A stretch of DNA of 64,000 nucleotides, taken from NCBI RefSeq assembly GCF_001486505.1, contig NZ_LN909065.1:620001-684000 (forward strand). Reading direction: 5' to 3'. The notes under the pieces are model-generated. The model was not told where the DNA came from, did not search any database, and saw nothing but the letters and a program-made list of their open reading frames with translations. Within the stretch, counting starts at the first letter, position 1; the number at the start of each line of letters is the position of its first letter. Shown here piece after piece: positions 17,839-26,895 of this stretch. The position numbers were made by a program, and so were the translations under genes. Origin of the DNA: Paenibacillus rubinfantis. GTDB lineage: Bacteria; Bacillota; Bacilli; Paenibacillales; Paenibacillaceae.

Positions 17839-19734
17839 TTATGTGAACCGAGACAAGTGGGCCGAGCCCCGTTTGGACTTCTCTCGGACATAATTCATCA
17901 AGGCGACATTCATCTCGTAGAACATAAACGGCGTCATGAGATAAATCCCGTTAAAATGCTCCATCGCCGTATCCAGAAGTTCTTTCGCGATCTCAACGCC
18001 CATCGCCCTTCCCTCTTCGCCCTGCAGTCCTTCCATCCGCTTGCGGACGCCATCGGACAGCTGGATTCCAGGGACCTCGTTGTGCAGGTACTCGGCGTTT
18101 TTGCCGCTGGCCAGCGGCATAATACCGATGAAGATCGGCACGTCCAAGTGCGCCGTCGCTTGCTTGATCGCTACGATCAGCTCAGGATCGTACACCGGCT
18201 GGGTCATGATGTAATCCGCACCGGAGGCGATTTTCTTCTCCAGCCGCTCCACCGCTTTATGCAGATGCTTTACATTGGGATTAAACGCGGCACCAACAAC
18301 GAACTTGGCTTTCTGCTTCAAGGGCTTGCCGGAAAAAGAAACCCCGTCGTTCAACTGCTTAATCATGCGAATGATCTCAAACGACGTCAAGTCGTAAACC
18401 GAGCTGGCTCCCGGCAGGTCGCCGAAGCGCGCCGGGTCGCCCGTCACGGCGAGTACGTGGTCGATGCCCAGCGCATCAAAGCCCATCATATGCGACTGCG
18501 TGCCGATCAGGTTGCGGTCCCGGCAGGCGATATGCACAAGCGGTCTCAAGCCGATTTGAGACTGGACGAGATGGCCGAGCGCCATATTGCTCATGCGCGT
18601 CACGGCAAGCGAGTTATCCGCCAGCGTAAGCGCATCGACGCCCGCCTCTTTCAAAGCGGCTGCGCCTTCCATGAATTTGCCGATGTCCAGGTCACGCGGA
18701 GGATCCAGCTCGACGATGACGGTATGCCGCTCTTTCACGAGCTCGGTTAAGGTCGGCAGCTCGCGGCCCCCTTCGCCGACATCTCCCGCCATCGGGCGTT
18801 CGGTCAGGGACACGGCTACGGACGAACGAGGCTCGGGCAGCTTAGACTCCTTCGCCAAAGGCGTCATGGTATATCCTTCAAACGCCTTCGCCATGGCTGC
18901 GATATGCTCCGGCGTCGTGCCGCAGCATCCGCCGATGATTCTGGCCCCCAAGTCGGCGAAAGCGCGGGCGCATTCACCGAAATATTCCGGAGTTGCTCCA
19001 TATACATATTCCCCATCGACATAGTCTGCCAAACCTGCATTCGGGAAGACGGACATCGGTACGTCCAGGGGTCCACCTACGCCGTCCATGACCCCCATGA
19101 TCCCTTTTGGACCGGAATGACAGTTGAAGCCAAGCACGTCCGCCCCTTCCTGGGCCAGGATCCCAAAGGCTTCCGGGATTGTAAATCCGTCTAGCGTGCG
19201 TCCGATTTGATCCACGGCGAACTGGCAGATGACCGGAACGTCCGACAGCTTACGGGCTCGTCCCAGAGCAATGCGCATTTCCTCGAGGTCGTAGAACGTC
19301 TCGAACAGCAGCGCGTCCACCCCTTCGGTCAGCATGGCGGCGATCTGTTGCTCGAAATAGCTCCCCAGCTCTTGGGCGGTCACATTCGCCCGCTTCCCGC
19401 CGCGGATGGAACCCACCGCTCCCGCTACGTATGCGCGTTCCCCCGCCGCTTGCTTGGCGATCCGCACCGCGGTACGGTTAATGTCCTCTACCTTGGCCTC
19501 TAGTCCAAATTTGGACAATTTATAGTAATTTGCCGAAAACGTATTGGTTTCCAACAACCGAGCTCCGGCATCGAGATAACGGCGGTGGATGTCGCCGATC
19601 ACGTCCGGGCGCAGCAAATTAAATTCTTCATAAGAAATGCCGACTGGGAAACCCAACTGGTACAGGTATGTCCCCATGGCTCCGTCGCCGACGATGATTT
19701 CGCGTTCCCAAGTCGTACGCAAATCCGGTTTCAT
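17839..19734 (-). CDS. Bifunctional homocysteine S-methyltransferase / methylenetetrahydrofolate reductase (YitJ-like)
   Basis: A 631-residue fusion. The N-terminal half (about 1-300) is a zinc homocysteine methyltransferase with GDGAMGTYLYQLG and the cysteine ligands in GFNCHSG and GGCCGTTPEHI. The C-terminal half (about 330-620) is a 5,10-methylenetetrahydrofolate reductase, with the FAD/folate-binding VELDPPRDLD and TLADNSLAVTRM segments. Together they make and use methyl groups for methionine synthesis. The ATG at 19734 follows AGGGGGC. The Bacillus counterpart yitJ is controlled by a SAM riboswitch; I see no such element in the 193 nt upstream. It is inserted between yicC and dapF, unlike Bacillus. 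Confidence 0.9.
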   Translation of the reverse strand: MKPDLRTTWEREIIVGDGAMGTYLYQLGFPVGISYEEFNLLRPDVIGDIHRRYLDAGARLLETNTFSANYYKLSKFGLEAKVEDINRTAVRIAKQAAGERAYVAGAVGSIRGGKRANVTAQELGSYFEQQIAAMLTEGVDALLFETFYDLEEMRIALGRARKLSDVPVICQFAVDQIGRTLDGFTIPEAFGILAQEGADVLGFNCHSGPKGIMGVMDGVGGPLDVPMSVFPNAGLADYVDGEYVYGATPEYFGECARAFADLGARIIGGCCGTTPEHIAAMAKAFEGYTMTPLAKESKLPEPRSSVAVSLTERPMAGDVGEGGRELPTLTELVKERHTVIVELDPPRDLDIGKFMEGAAALKEAGVDALTLADNSLAVTRMSNMALGHLVQSQIGLRPLVHIACRDRNLIGTQSHMMGFDALGIDHVLAVTGDPARFGDLPGASSVYDLTSFEIIRMIKQLNDGVSFSGKPLKQKAKFVVGAAFNPNVKHLHKAVERLEKKIASGADYIMTQPVYDPELIVAIKQATAHLDVPIFIGIMPLASGKNAEYLHNEVPGIQLSDGVRKRMEGLQGEEGRAMGVEIAKELLDTAMEHFNGIYLMTPFMFYEMNVALMNYVREKSKRGSAHLSRFT

Positions 19735-19863
19735 GCTTCTGCCCCCTGACTGCCGTGATGTCTTATCGCCTGATGTTGAACCCGGCGAAACTATTATCAT
19801 ATTAATTTATCATAAATCGCTCAGAATGATAAGGTATCGTTCTTCCCCCTGTTCGATAACGCT

Positions 19864-19899
19864 AATAAGCCGGAACCCGCTGCGGGGTTCCGGCTTATT
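19864..19899 (-). terminator. Strong hairpin downstream of dapF
   Basis: A perfect 15-bp stem (AATAAGCCGGAACCC and its complement) with a 6-nt loop lies 28 nt after the dapF stop. The T-tract is short and interrupted, so termination is likely but the element could also process mRNA. Confidence 0.7.
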
Positions 19900-19927
19900 G
19901 CAGATCTGAATGACGAGGACGAACCGT

Positions 19928-20764
19928 TTAAATTTCGATGGAACCTTCGTAGACCGCTTCTGCCGGGCCGGTCATGTACACGTGATTGTCGCGTTCATCC
20001 CATTCGATGAACAGATCGCCGCCCTTCAAGCCGATCCAGGCAGCCCGATCTGTCAAACCGTTCAGCACGGAGGAGACCAGCGTGGCACAGGCGCCTGTGC
20101 CGCAAGCCAGCGTTGGGCCCGCTCCGCGTTCCCATACGCGCATCTCCACCCGCTGACGATTTGTCACAGTGGCGAATTCCACGTTAATCTTGCGCGGGAA
20201 ATACGGGTGTACCTCCAGCTTCGGCCCCCACGTCGCCAAATCGAAATTCGGTGCATCGTCGACGTAAATCACACAGTGTGGATTGCCCATGGAGACGGCC
20301 GTAAACGTAAATTCTTGGCCGTTCGTCTCGATTGGTTGACCCAGCACCGGATTTTGGTCCAAGGTCGTCGGCACGGTTAAACCATCCAAAATCGGTTCCC
20401 CCATATCCACCCGAACCGTCTTGACGGTCCCATTTTCAACCTGCAAAGTAACCTGCTGAACCCCCGCCCCCAACGTTTCAATCGTCACGTGCTCTTTGTT
20501 GATCAAACCGCGGTCATAGACGTATTTGGATACGCAACGGATCGCATTGCCGCATTGCTCGGCTTCCGTTCCGTCCGAATTGATGATGCGCATTTTGAAA
20601 TCCGCTTTGTCCGACGGGAGGATAAACACCAATCCGTCCCCGCCGACCCCAAAATAACGGTCACACCACCGAATCGCCAGCTCGGAGACGTTATCCGGCA
20701 GCACATGTTCGCCATAAAATACTAGAAAGTCGTTGCCTAGTCCGTGCATTTTCGTAAATTCCAT
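19928..20764 (-). CDS. dapF: Diaminopimelate epimerase
   Basis: A 278-residue PLP-independent racemase that makes meso-diaminopimelate for lysine and peptidoglycan. Both catalytic cysteines are in clear motifs: GNAIRCVSKY in the N-terminal half and ACGTGACA in the C-terminal half. The start MEFTKMHGLGNDF is the family start. A terminator-like hairpin follows it, and it lies 71 nt after the ATPase gene. Confidence 0.97.
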   Translation of the reverse strand: MEFTKMHGLGNDFLVFYGEHVLPDNVSELAIRWCDRYFGVGGDGLVFILPSDKADFKMRIINSDGTEAEQCGNAIRCVSKYVYDRGLINKEHVTIETLGAGVQQVTLQVENGTVKTVRVDMGEPILDGLTVPTTLDQNPVLGQPIETNGQEFTFTAVSMGNPHCVIYVDDAPNFDLATWGPKLEVHPYFPRKINVEFATVTNRQRVEMRVWERGAGPTLACGTGACATLVSSVLNGLTDRAAWIGLKGGDLFIEWDERDNHVYMTGPAEAVYEGSIEI

Positions 20765-20804
20765 ACTAACCCATCTCCTGCGTTGTTAAATGATAGGGTT
20801 AGTC

Positions 20805-20829
20805 TAGCTTTTGCCCGGTGCAAAAGCTA
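20805..20829. terminator. Symmetric hairpin between yloB and dapF
   Basis: TAGCTTTTGC and its exact complement flank a 5-nt loop, 7 nt beyond the ATPase stop. No T-run follows on the minus strand, so the terminator role is uncertain. Confidence 0.45.
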
Positions 20830-20835
20830 TTGATT

Positions 20836-23640
20836 TTATGCACGAATATTTGTACTTTTCGCGGTGACGAACGGACGGGGTCCGCTTGTACGCCGGTTCC
20901 GCTTGCCCGACCAGACGCTGCCCGCACCCATCAGGAAGGTCGGAATACCTGCGGCCACCAGCGTGATTGCCCACTCCCGCGTGCCCAGCGGTACCGTTTT
21001 GAAAATCGGCTGCAGCGGTTCGATATACATTACGCCAAGCAGCAGCACGATGGACGAGAGAACGGCCGCGACCAGATACTTATTTTGCAAAATGTTGCGG
21101 TGGAAAATCGAACGCGAGCTGCGGCAATCAAACACATGGATCAGCTGCGCCATCACCAGCGTGGCGAAGGCGACCGATTGCGCCTTGACCAACTGGGCCG
21201 GATCGCTTGGCGCAACCCGCAGCGTCAGCCAGAAAGCGCCCAGTGTACATAAACCGATCAACACCCCGCGGCTGATGATCTTCCAGCCTAACCGCCGAGC
21301 AAAAATGTTCTCGTTCGCGCCGCGCGGCTTGTGCTCCATCAGATCCTTCTCCGGCTGATCGACGCCCAGCGCCATCGCCGGCAACCCGTCGGTCACCAGG
21401 TTGACCCACAGAATCTGAATCGGCAGCAGCGGCAGCGGTAATCCGGCCAGCATGGCGAAGAACATCGTCAAAATCTCGCCGACATTGGAGGCCAGCAAAT
21501 AACGGATGAATTTGCGGATGTTCTCATAAATGCTGCGGCCTTCCTCAATGGCGGCGACGATCGACGTGAAGTTGTCGTCGCTTAAGATCAGCGAGGACGC
21601 TTCCTTGGACACGTCCGTCCCGGTCATGCCCATGGCGATGCCGATATCGGCCGCCTTGATGGCCGGCGCATCGTTTACCCCGTCTCCGGTCATCGCCACG
21701 ACGTGCCCGTTCCGCTGCAGCGCCTTCACGATCCGCAGCTTATGCTCTGGAGACACCCGGGAATAGACATAGACGTTCTCTACCTGCTTCTCCAGTTCCT
21801 CGTCACTCAGCACCTCCAGCTGTTGCCCCGACATCGAGGAGCCACCCCGCGGCAATATGCCGAGATCGGCAGCGATCGCTTCGGCGGTCAGCCCATGGTC
21901 GCCGGTAATCATCACCGTTTTGATGCCCGCGCGGCGGCAGACGGTAATCGCGTCCCGCGCTTCGCGGCGCGGCGGATCGATCATCCCGGTCAAGCCAACG
22001 AAGATCAGTTGCGATTCCACGTGATCCTCATCGTCTGCGCCGTCCTTCGGCTTCAGGTCGCGGTAGGCCATGCCCAGCACACGCAGCGCGCTGCGTGCCA
22101 TTTGCTCATTGGCCGCTTGCACCTTCTGCCGGAACGTCCCGGTGAAGGGAACGACTTTACCTTCCCACAAAATATACGAGCAGCGCTCGAGCAGCATGTC
22201 CGGCGCGCCTTTGACGAGCGCCATTTTGCCGCCTTGGTTGGAGACGATCACGGACATTCGCTTGCGTTTGGAATCAAAAGGAAACTCTTGGTCGCGAACG
22301 TAAATCCCGCTTAAGGTTGCCGGCGACAAGCCCATTTTGGAGGCCAGCGTAACCAGCGCGCCCTCGGTTGGGTCGCCCTTCAGCTTCCAAACCGGTCCGG
22401 TTACGGCGGCTTCTTCCTTCGTCTTGCGGCGCCCGCGCTTCTCCGGATCATCGTCATAAATCACCGCGTTGCTGCACAAGGCGCTGATCTGCAGCAGCCG
22501 GCGCAAGCTTTGATCCTTGCGCAAATCGACAGGCATGCCTTGGTCCAGAATGTTGCCAACCGGCTCGTATCCTTCGCCCGTTACTTCCAGTGATCGGCCC
22601 TCCAACCACAGCCGGGTAACGGTCATTTTGTTCTGGGTCAACGTGCCTGTTTTGTCCGAGCAAATGACCGTGGCACAGCCCAACGTCTCCACCGACGGCA
22701 GCTTCCGGACGATCGCCTTGCGTTTGATCATACGCTGCACGCCGAGCGCCAACGCGATCGTCACGATCGCCGGCAAGCCTTCCGGAATCGCGGCTACCGC
22801 CAGGCTGACGCCCGCGAAGAACATGCTGTTCGCCGGCTGCCCTTGCAGGATCCCCAGCAGCACCACAACGACGGTTAAGCCCAACGCCATATAAATCAAA
22901 ATTTTGCCAAGTTGCTCCAGACGCCGTTGCAGCGGCGTATCCTGGACCTCGGTATTTTGGATCAGGTCGGCGATTTTGCCCATCTCGGTGTCCATACCCG
23001 TGCGAATGACAATCCCCCGGCCCGTTCCGCGGGTAATCATCGTGCCCATGAAGCCGACATTCTTCTGGTCGCCCAGCGGAACATCGCTTTCGCTTAACAC
23101 TCCCGCATGTTTGCCTACCGGGTGCGATTCGCCTGTCAAAGCGGATTCTTCCACGTCCAGGCTGTTCGTGGACAACCAGCGGATATCGGCCGGAATCCGG
23201 TCCCCGCTCTCCAGCAGGACGATATCCCCCGGAACCAATTCCCTGGCCTGAATGTTCTTGACGACACCTTGGCGCAGCACGTTGGCATGGGGCGCGGACA
23301 GCTCTTTCAGCGCCCGCAGGGAACGTTCCGCGCGGAATTCCTGGATGAATCCAAGCACCCCGTTCAGAATAATGATGGCGATGATCGTGATGGCATCCAG
23401 ATATTCGCCGAGAAAACCGGAAATGAGCGTGGCGCCCATCAGCACCAGCATCATAAAATCCTTGAACTGGTTCAGAAACAGCAGGATCGGGGAGATACGC
23501 TCTCCTTCCTGCAGCTCGTTCCAGCCGGTCTCCTCGCGTCTCTTCTGCGCTTCTTCATCGGTCAGGCCCTGTTCACGCGTGACGCCGAAGCGTTCCAGAA
23601 GCGCCTCGCTGCTCCACTGGTGCCAGTTTTTTTGTTCCAT
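20836..23640 (-). CDS. yloB: Calcium-transporting P-type ATPase (YloB-like)
   Basis: A 934-residue P2A-type cation ATPase. It has a cation-ATPase N domain (residues 10-75), TGES in the actuator domain, the phosphorylation site CSDKTGTLTQNKM, KGAPD in the nucleotide domain, TGDGVNDAPAIKAADIG at the hinge, and a C-terminal set of transmembrane helices; PEGLP in helix M4 is the usual Ca-site motif. In Bacillus YloB loads calcium during sporulation. ATG 23640 is preferred, with AAGGGG 10 nt and GGAGG directly upstream; an in-frame GTG at 23694 lacks a site. It diverges from rqcH. Confidence 0.94.
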   Translation of the reverse strand: MEQKNWHQWSSEALLERFGVTREQGLTDEEAQKRREETGWNELQEGERISPILLFLNQFKDFMMLVLMGATLISGFLGEYLDAITIIAIIILNGVLGFIQEFRAERSLRALKELSAPHANVLRQGVVKNIQARELVPGDIVLLESGDRIPADIRWLSTNSLDVEESALTGESHPVGKHAGVLSESDVPLGDQKNVGFMGTMITRGTGRGIVIRTGMDTEMGKIADLIQNTEVQDTPLQRRLEQLGKILIYMALGLTVVVVLLGILQGQPANSMFFAGVSLAVAAIPEGLPAIVTIALALGVQRMIKRKAIVRKLPSVETLGCATVICSDKTGTLTQNKMTVTRLWLEGRSLEVTGEGYEPVGNILDQGMPVDLRKDQSLRRLLQISALCSNAVIYDDDPEKRGRRKTKEEAAVTGPVWKLKGDPTEGALVTLASKMGLSPATLSGIYVRDQEFPFDSKRKRMSVIVSNQGGKMALVKGAPDMLLERCSYILWEGKVVPFTGTFRQKVQAANEQMARSALRVLGMAYRDLKPKDGADDEDHVESQLIFVGLTGMIDPPRREARDAITVCRRAGIKTVMITGDHGLTAEAIAADLGILPRGGSSMSGQQLEVLSDEELEKQVENVYVYSRVSPEHKLRIVKALQRNGHVVAMTGDGVNDAPAIKAADIGIAMGMTGTDVSKEASSLILSDDNFTSIVAAIEEGRSIYENIRKFIRYLLASNVGEILTMFFAMLAGLPLPLLPIQILWVNLVTDGLPAMALGVDQPEKDLMEHKPRGANENIFARRLGWKIISRGVLIGLCTLGAFWLTLRVAPSDPAQLVKAQSVAFATLVMAQLIHVFDCRSSRSIFHRNILQNKYLVAAVLSSIVLLLGVMYIEPLQPIFKTVPLGTREWAITLVAAGIPTFLMGAGSVWSGKRNRRTSGPRPFVTAKSTNIRA

Positions 23641-23841
23641 CCTCCTTATTCCCCTTCCGTTTATTATGCAGTATCGGCGTGAAGGCTTTTCCACCTAGGG
23701 TAAATGTATTCCGGCCCGTCCTAAATTATCACAAGGAGAGCCCTTAAGTTTTTGCTCGAAGTATGGCATCATAGAGGGGGGCTTCCTAGCGGAACAACCT
23801 CTTTCATTCCATAGAGAAGAAGAACAGGAGAATATCATAAA

Positions 23842-25611
23842 ATGGCACTCGACGGCATCGTAACTAGAGCGATCGTACATGAGCTTCAAGCCTGCATTGG
23901 CGGTCGAATCAATAAAATACATCAACCCGCAGCAAGCGATCTCGTCTTTCACCTGCGCACGCAGGCCGGCAATAAGCGGCTCCTGCTGTCGGCCAACCCA
24001 ACGTATCCGCGGGTTCATTTCACGGAGGCGTTGTTCCCGAATCCGCTGGAGGCGCCGATGTTCTGCATGCTGCTGCGCAAGCATTGCGAGGGCGGGACGA
24101 TCGAAGCCGTAGCGCAGGTCGGCATGGAGCGCATTATCCATATCGACGTCCGCACGCGCGACGAACTGGGGGATTTGTCCATCAAGCGGATTATTATCGA
24201 ATTGATGGGACGGCACAGCAACATCATTCTGGTTGACCCGGCTACCGGCACCCAGCTGGACGGAATTCACCATGTGACACCGGCGATTTCCGGCTATCGG
24301 GTCGTCATGCCCGGCTTTGCCTATACGGCACCTCCGGAGCAGCATAAGCTCGATCCGCTTGAGGTGGATCGAGCTGCTTTTCTGGCTGCCTGGCAAGCGG
24401 CGGCAGCCGAGGGCAATGGCACCGGCAGCGGCTGGCTGGTCGGCGCCTTCGGCGGGCTGAGCCCGCTGATCGCCGGCGAAATCTATGCCCGCGCCGGGGG
24501 AAGCGGCGTGGCGATAGAGATTGGGCTGAACCCGGAGGAAGCGGGACGGGTGTGGGTGGCTTTTGACGGATTGATGCAAGAGGTTCGCGACCAGAAGTAC
24601 ACACCTATGACCGGTGAGAACGCCAAAGGGAAAAGCATCTTCTCCGCCGTCCGGCTCACGACCGCCCACGGGGAGATTCGCACCTATCCTTCGATCAGCG
24701 AATGTATGGAGGATTACTACGGGGATAAGGCGCTGCGGGATACAGTCAAGCAAAAGACGAGCGACCTGCTGCGCTTCCTGCAAAACGAGCGCAACAAGAA
24801 CCTGAAGAAGCTGACCAATCTAGAGCAGGATTTAAACGAAGCCGAGGATGCCGAGCGCTACCGCATCTGGGGCGAGTTGCTGCTTCCTTCGCTGCATGCG
24901 ATCCGCAAGGGCGACGCTAGTGTGGAGCTGGTCAACTACTACGATGAGGAGCAAGGGATGGAGACGATCCCGCTGGATCCCCTGCTGACGCCGTCGGAGA
25001 ACGCCCAGCGTTATTTTAAGAAATACAACAAATTTAAGAACAGCCTCGCCGTCATCGACGAGCAGATGGAGTTGGCTAAAGGGGAAATCACTTATCTCGA
25101 AGGCTTGCTGCAGCAACTGAACGATGCGACGTTAAGCGATATCGACGAGATTCGCGAGGAACTGACCCAGCAGGGATACTTGCGGGATCGGGCCAAACGG
25201 GGCAAGAAGAAGAAAAAAACCGACCGTCCGACGCTGCACGTCTATACTTCGTCGGAGGGCATCGAAATTTACGTTGGCAAAAACAACCTGCAAAACGAAT
25301 ACGTCACGAATCGCCTTGGCAAACCGAACGATACCTGGCTCCATACGAAGGATATCCCGGGTTCGCACGTGCTGATTCGCAGCGAGTCGTACGGCGATGC
25401 AACATTAAACGAAGCTGCGCAGCTGGCCGCCTACTTCAGCCAGGCGAAGCAATCCAGCAGCGTCCCGGTCGACTGCACGCTGATCCGTCACGTCCGCAAG
25501 CCCAGCGGCGCCAAACCCGGCTTCGTCATTTACGATCACCAGCGGACGTTGTACGTCACGCCGGATGAGCAGCTGATCAAGGCGTTGCCGAACACGGTGA
25601 AGAACGGTTGA
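23842..25611 (+). CDS. rqcH: Ribosome quality control factor RqcH (NFACT family)
   Basis: This 589-residue NFACT protein binds stalled 50S-peptidyl-tRNA complexes and recruits tRNA-Ala to add C-terminal alanine tails that mark the peptide for degradation. The NFACT-N domain (about 1-180) includes GGRINKIHQP, FCMLLRKHCEGG and ELMGRHSNIIL. A helix-hairpin-helix region and long coiled coil follow (about 290-440), then NFACT-R with DTWLHTKDIPGSHVLIRS and GAKPGFVIYDHQRTLYV. The residue pair corresponding to the Bacillus Asp-Arg motif reads Glu-Arg here (GMER, residues 94-97), judged from memory of the homologue. It is also annotated as a fibronectin-binding protein in older records. Confidence 0.94.
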   Translation: MALDGIVTRAIVHELQACIGGRINKIHQPAASDLVFHLRTQAGNKRLLLSANPTYPRVHFTEALFPNPLEAPMFCMLLRKHCEGGTIEAVAQVGMERIIHIDVRTRDELGDLSIKRIIIELMGRHSNIILVDPATGTQLDGIHHVTPAISGYRVVMPGFAYTAPPEQHKLDPLEVDRAAFLAAWQAAAAEGNGTGSGWLVGAFGGLSPLIAGEIYARAGGSGVAIEIGLNPEEAGRVWVAFDGLMQEVRDQKYTPMTGENAKGKSIFSAVRLTTAHGEIRTYPSISECMEDYYGDKALRDTVKQKTSDLLRFLQNERNKNLKKLTNLEQDLNEAEDAERYRIWGELLLPSLHAIRKGDASVELVNYYDEEQGMETIPLDPLLTPSENAQRYFKKYNKFKNSLAVIDEQMELAKGEITYLEGLLQQLNDATLSDIDEIREELTQQGYLRDRAKRGKKKKKTDRPTLHVYTSSEGIEIYVGKNNLQNEYVTNRLGKPNDTWLHTKDIPGSHVLIRSESYGDATLNEAAQLAAYFSQAKQSSSVPVDCTLIRHVRKPSGAKPGFVIYDHQRTLYVTPDEQLIKALPNTVKNG

Positions 25612-25770
25612 TTTGTGATTTTGATTTGTGATTTTGATTTGTGATTTTGATTTGTGATTTTGATTTGTGATTTTGATTTGTGATTTTGATTTTGATTTGC
25701 GATTTGTGATTTGTGATTTGCGATTTGCGATTTGTGATTTTGATTTGTGATTGAGGATTGGTTGTTGATT
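25612..25770. repeat. Low-complexity tandem tract of GATTTGTGATTTT-type units
   Basis: Directly after the rqcH stop, units of 13-14 nt built from GATTTGTGATTTT repeat about ten times with small variations, then lose register. Any open frame here (for example the minus-strand NHKSQIAN repeat) is a product of the repetition and has no ribosome binding site. Confidence 0.9.
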
Positions 25771-25920
25771 GTTGGTTGTTGGTTGGTGCGTGATTGGTGC
25801 TTGGTTGACATCTGACTGATTCTAGTAACTGACTATAGACTGTTACTGGGACTAGTGAATGTTGGTATTACCGGAGGGCTGGTGACTGTTGACTGGTGAA
25901 TGTTGAAGGTTACTGGTGAC

Positions 25921-26095
25921 TGCTGGGTACGGGTATTGGGTGCTAACTAATTACTGGCGAATGTAGAATGTTGGTGATAACCGCTCGGCGCGGGTGTTGG
26001 TGCTGACTAATTACTGGTGAATGTTGAACATTACTGATAACCGCTCGGCGCGGGTGTTGGTGCTGACTAGTTACTGTGGCTGATTACTATTAACT
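25921..26095. repeat. 60-bp tandem repeat, about three copies
   Basis: Units starting at 25921, 25981 and 26041 are exactly 60 nt apart. The shared core reads GGGTGTTGGTGCTGACTAA-TTACTGG-type sequence; copies two and three share their first 29 bases exactly, while copy one is more diverged. A still weaker unit precedes at 25861. Confidence 0.8.
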
Positions 26096-26100
26096 TACGG

Positions 26101-26477
26101 CTTGGTGGCTGTTAGTGGTTAACTGATGTCTGATCGCCGATAGTTCATTATCAATGGCTGCAGCTTGCAGCTTGCGGGAAATCCACCCGCAGTAGAAGGC
26201 CAAAATGTAAAAGTGCAGTTGAAACCCATCCAAAACCGCCAAATTGGGTCAACCAAATGTAAAAGTACAGTTGATTCTCGGCGGAACATGGGTTTTGAAC
26301 GGTTTAACCTATAACGGACTGCACTTTTACACTTCATTCTCCAAAATACCTGCTTTTTCGTAAATTGAACTGCACTTTTACATTTCATCCCCCAAAAACC
26401 CACACCTTTCCGCCGCTCAATAATAAAAAACGGTGCTCCACAAGGGTTCATCGATTCACAGACCCTTTGGACCACCG
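26101..26477. repeat. 377-bp direct repeat, copy 1
   Basis: This segment recurs almost unchanged at 26510-26886 (offset 409, falling to 408 after a 1-nt indel). It contains four copies of an AAATGTAAAAGTGCAGTT-like motif, two in each orientation, and ends in a long hairpin whose arms begin AACGGTG and end CACCGTT. No gene is supported. Similar intergenic families occur in Paenibacillus-type genomes, but the assignment is inference. Confidence 0.9.
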
Positions 26478-26509
26478 TTTTTTTCAGTTCTTACTAATGA
26501 CTCAGACTG

Positions 26510-26886
26510 CTTGGTGGCTGTTAGTGGTTAACTGATGTCCGATCGCCGATAGTTCATTATCAATGGCTGCAGCTTGCAGCTTGCGGGAAATCCACCCGCA
26601 GTAGAAGGCCAAAATGTAAAAGTGCAGTTGAAACCCATCCAAAACCGCCAAATTGGGTCAATCAAATGTAAAAGTACAGTTGATTCTCGGCGTAACATGG
26701 GACTTGAACGGTTTAACGTCTACCGGACTGCACTTTTACACTTCATTCTCCAAAACACCTGCTTTTCCGCGAATTGAACTGCACTTTTACATTTCATCCC
26801 CCAAAAACCCCACCTTTCCGCCGCCCAATAATAAAAAACGGTGCTCCATAAGGGTTTATCGATTCATAAACCCTTTGGACCACCGT
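26510..26886. repeat. 377-bp direct repeat, copy 2
   Basis: Second copy of the 377-bp unit, with a handful of substitutions against copy 1. Its terminal hairpin is immediately downstream of the PHP gene and carries a T-rich stretch on the minus strand, so this copy has been recruited as, or arose from, a terminator. The 26-bp to 32-bp spacer between copies shows no feature. Confidence 0.9.
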
Positions 26887-26887
26887 T
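26831..26887 (-). terminator. Terminator of the PHP gene, part of repeat copy 2
   Basis: On the minus strand AACGGTGGTCCAAAGGGTTTAT pairs imperfectly with its downstream complement and is followed by TTTTTTATTATT. It starts 9 nt after the PHP stop. Confidence 0.8.
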
Positions 26888-26895
26888 ACGTTTTA

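Noticed and set aside
53..23700. Many long plus-strand ORFs opposite the minus-strand genes
   Set aside because: High GC gives long shadow frames; none has a binding site or family motif, and the minus-strand genes are well supported.
25536..25811. 91-residue minus-strand ORF with NHKSQIAN repeats
   Set aside because: It is the translation of a simple tandem repeat, has no ribosome binding site and overlaps the rqcH end.
25612..26095. Possible CRISPR array
   Set aside because: The repeats are contiguous or have no unique spacers of constant size, and no cas genes are near.
26119..26777. Two ORFs of 118 and 67 residues inside the 377-bp repeats
   Set aside because: They follow the repeat and its inverted motifs, lack binding sites and do not resemble proteins.
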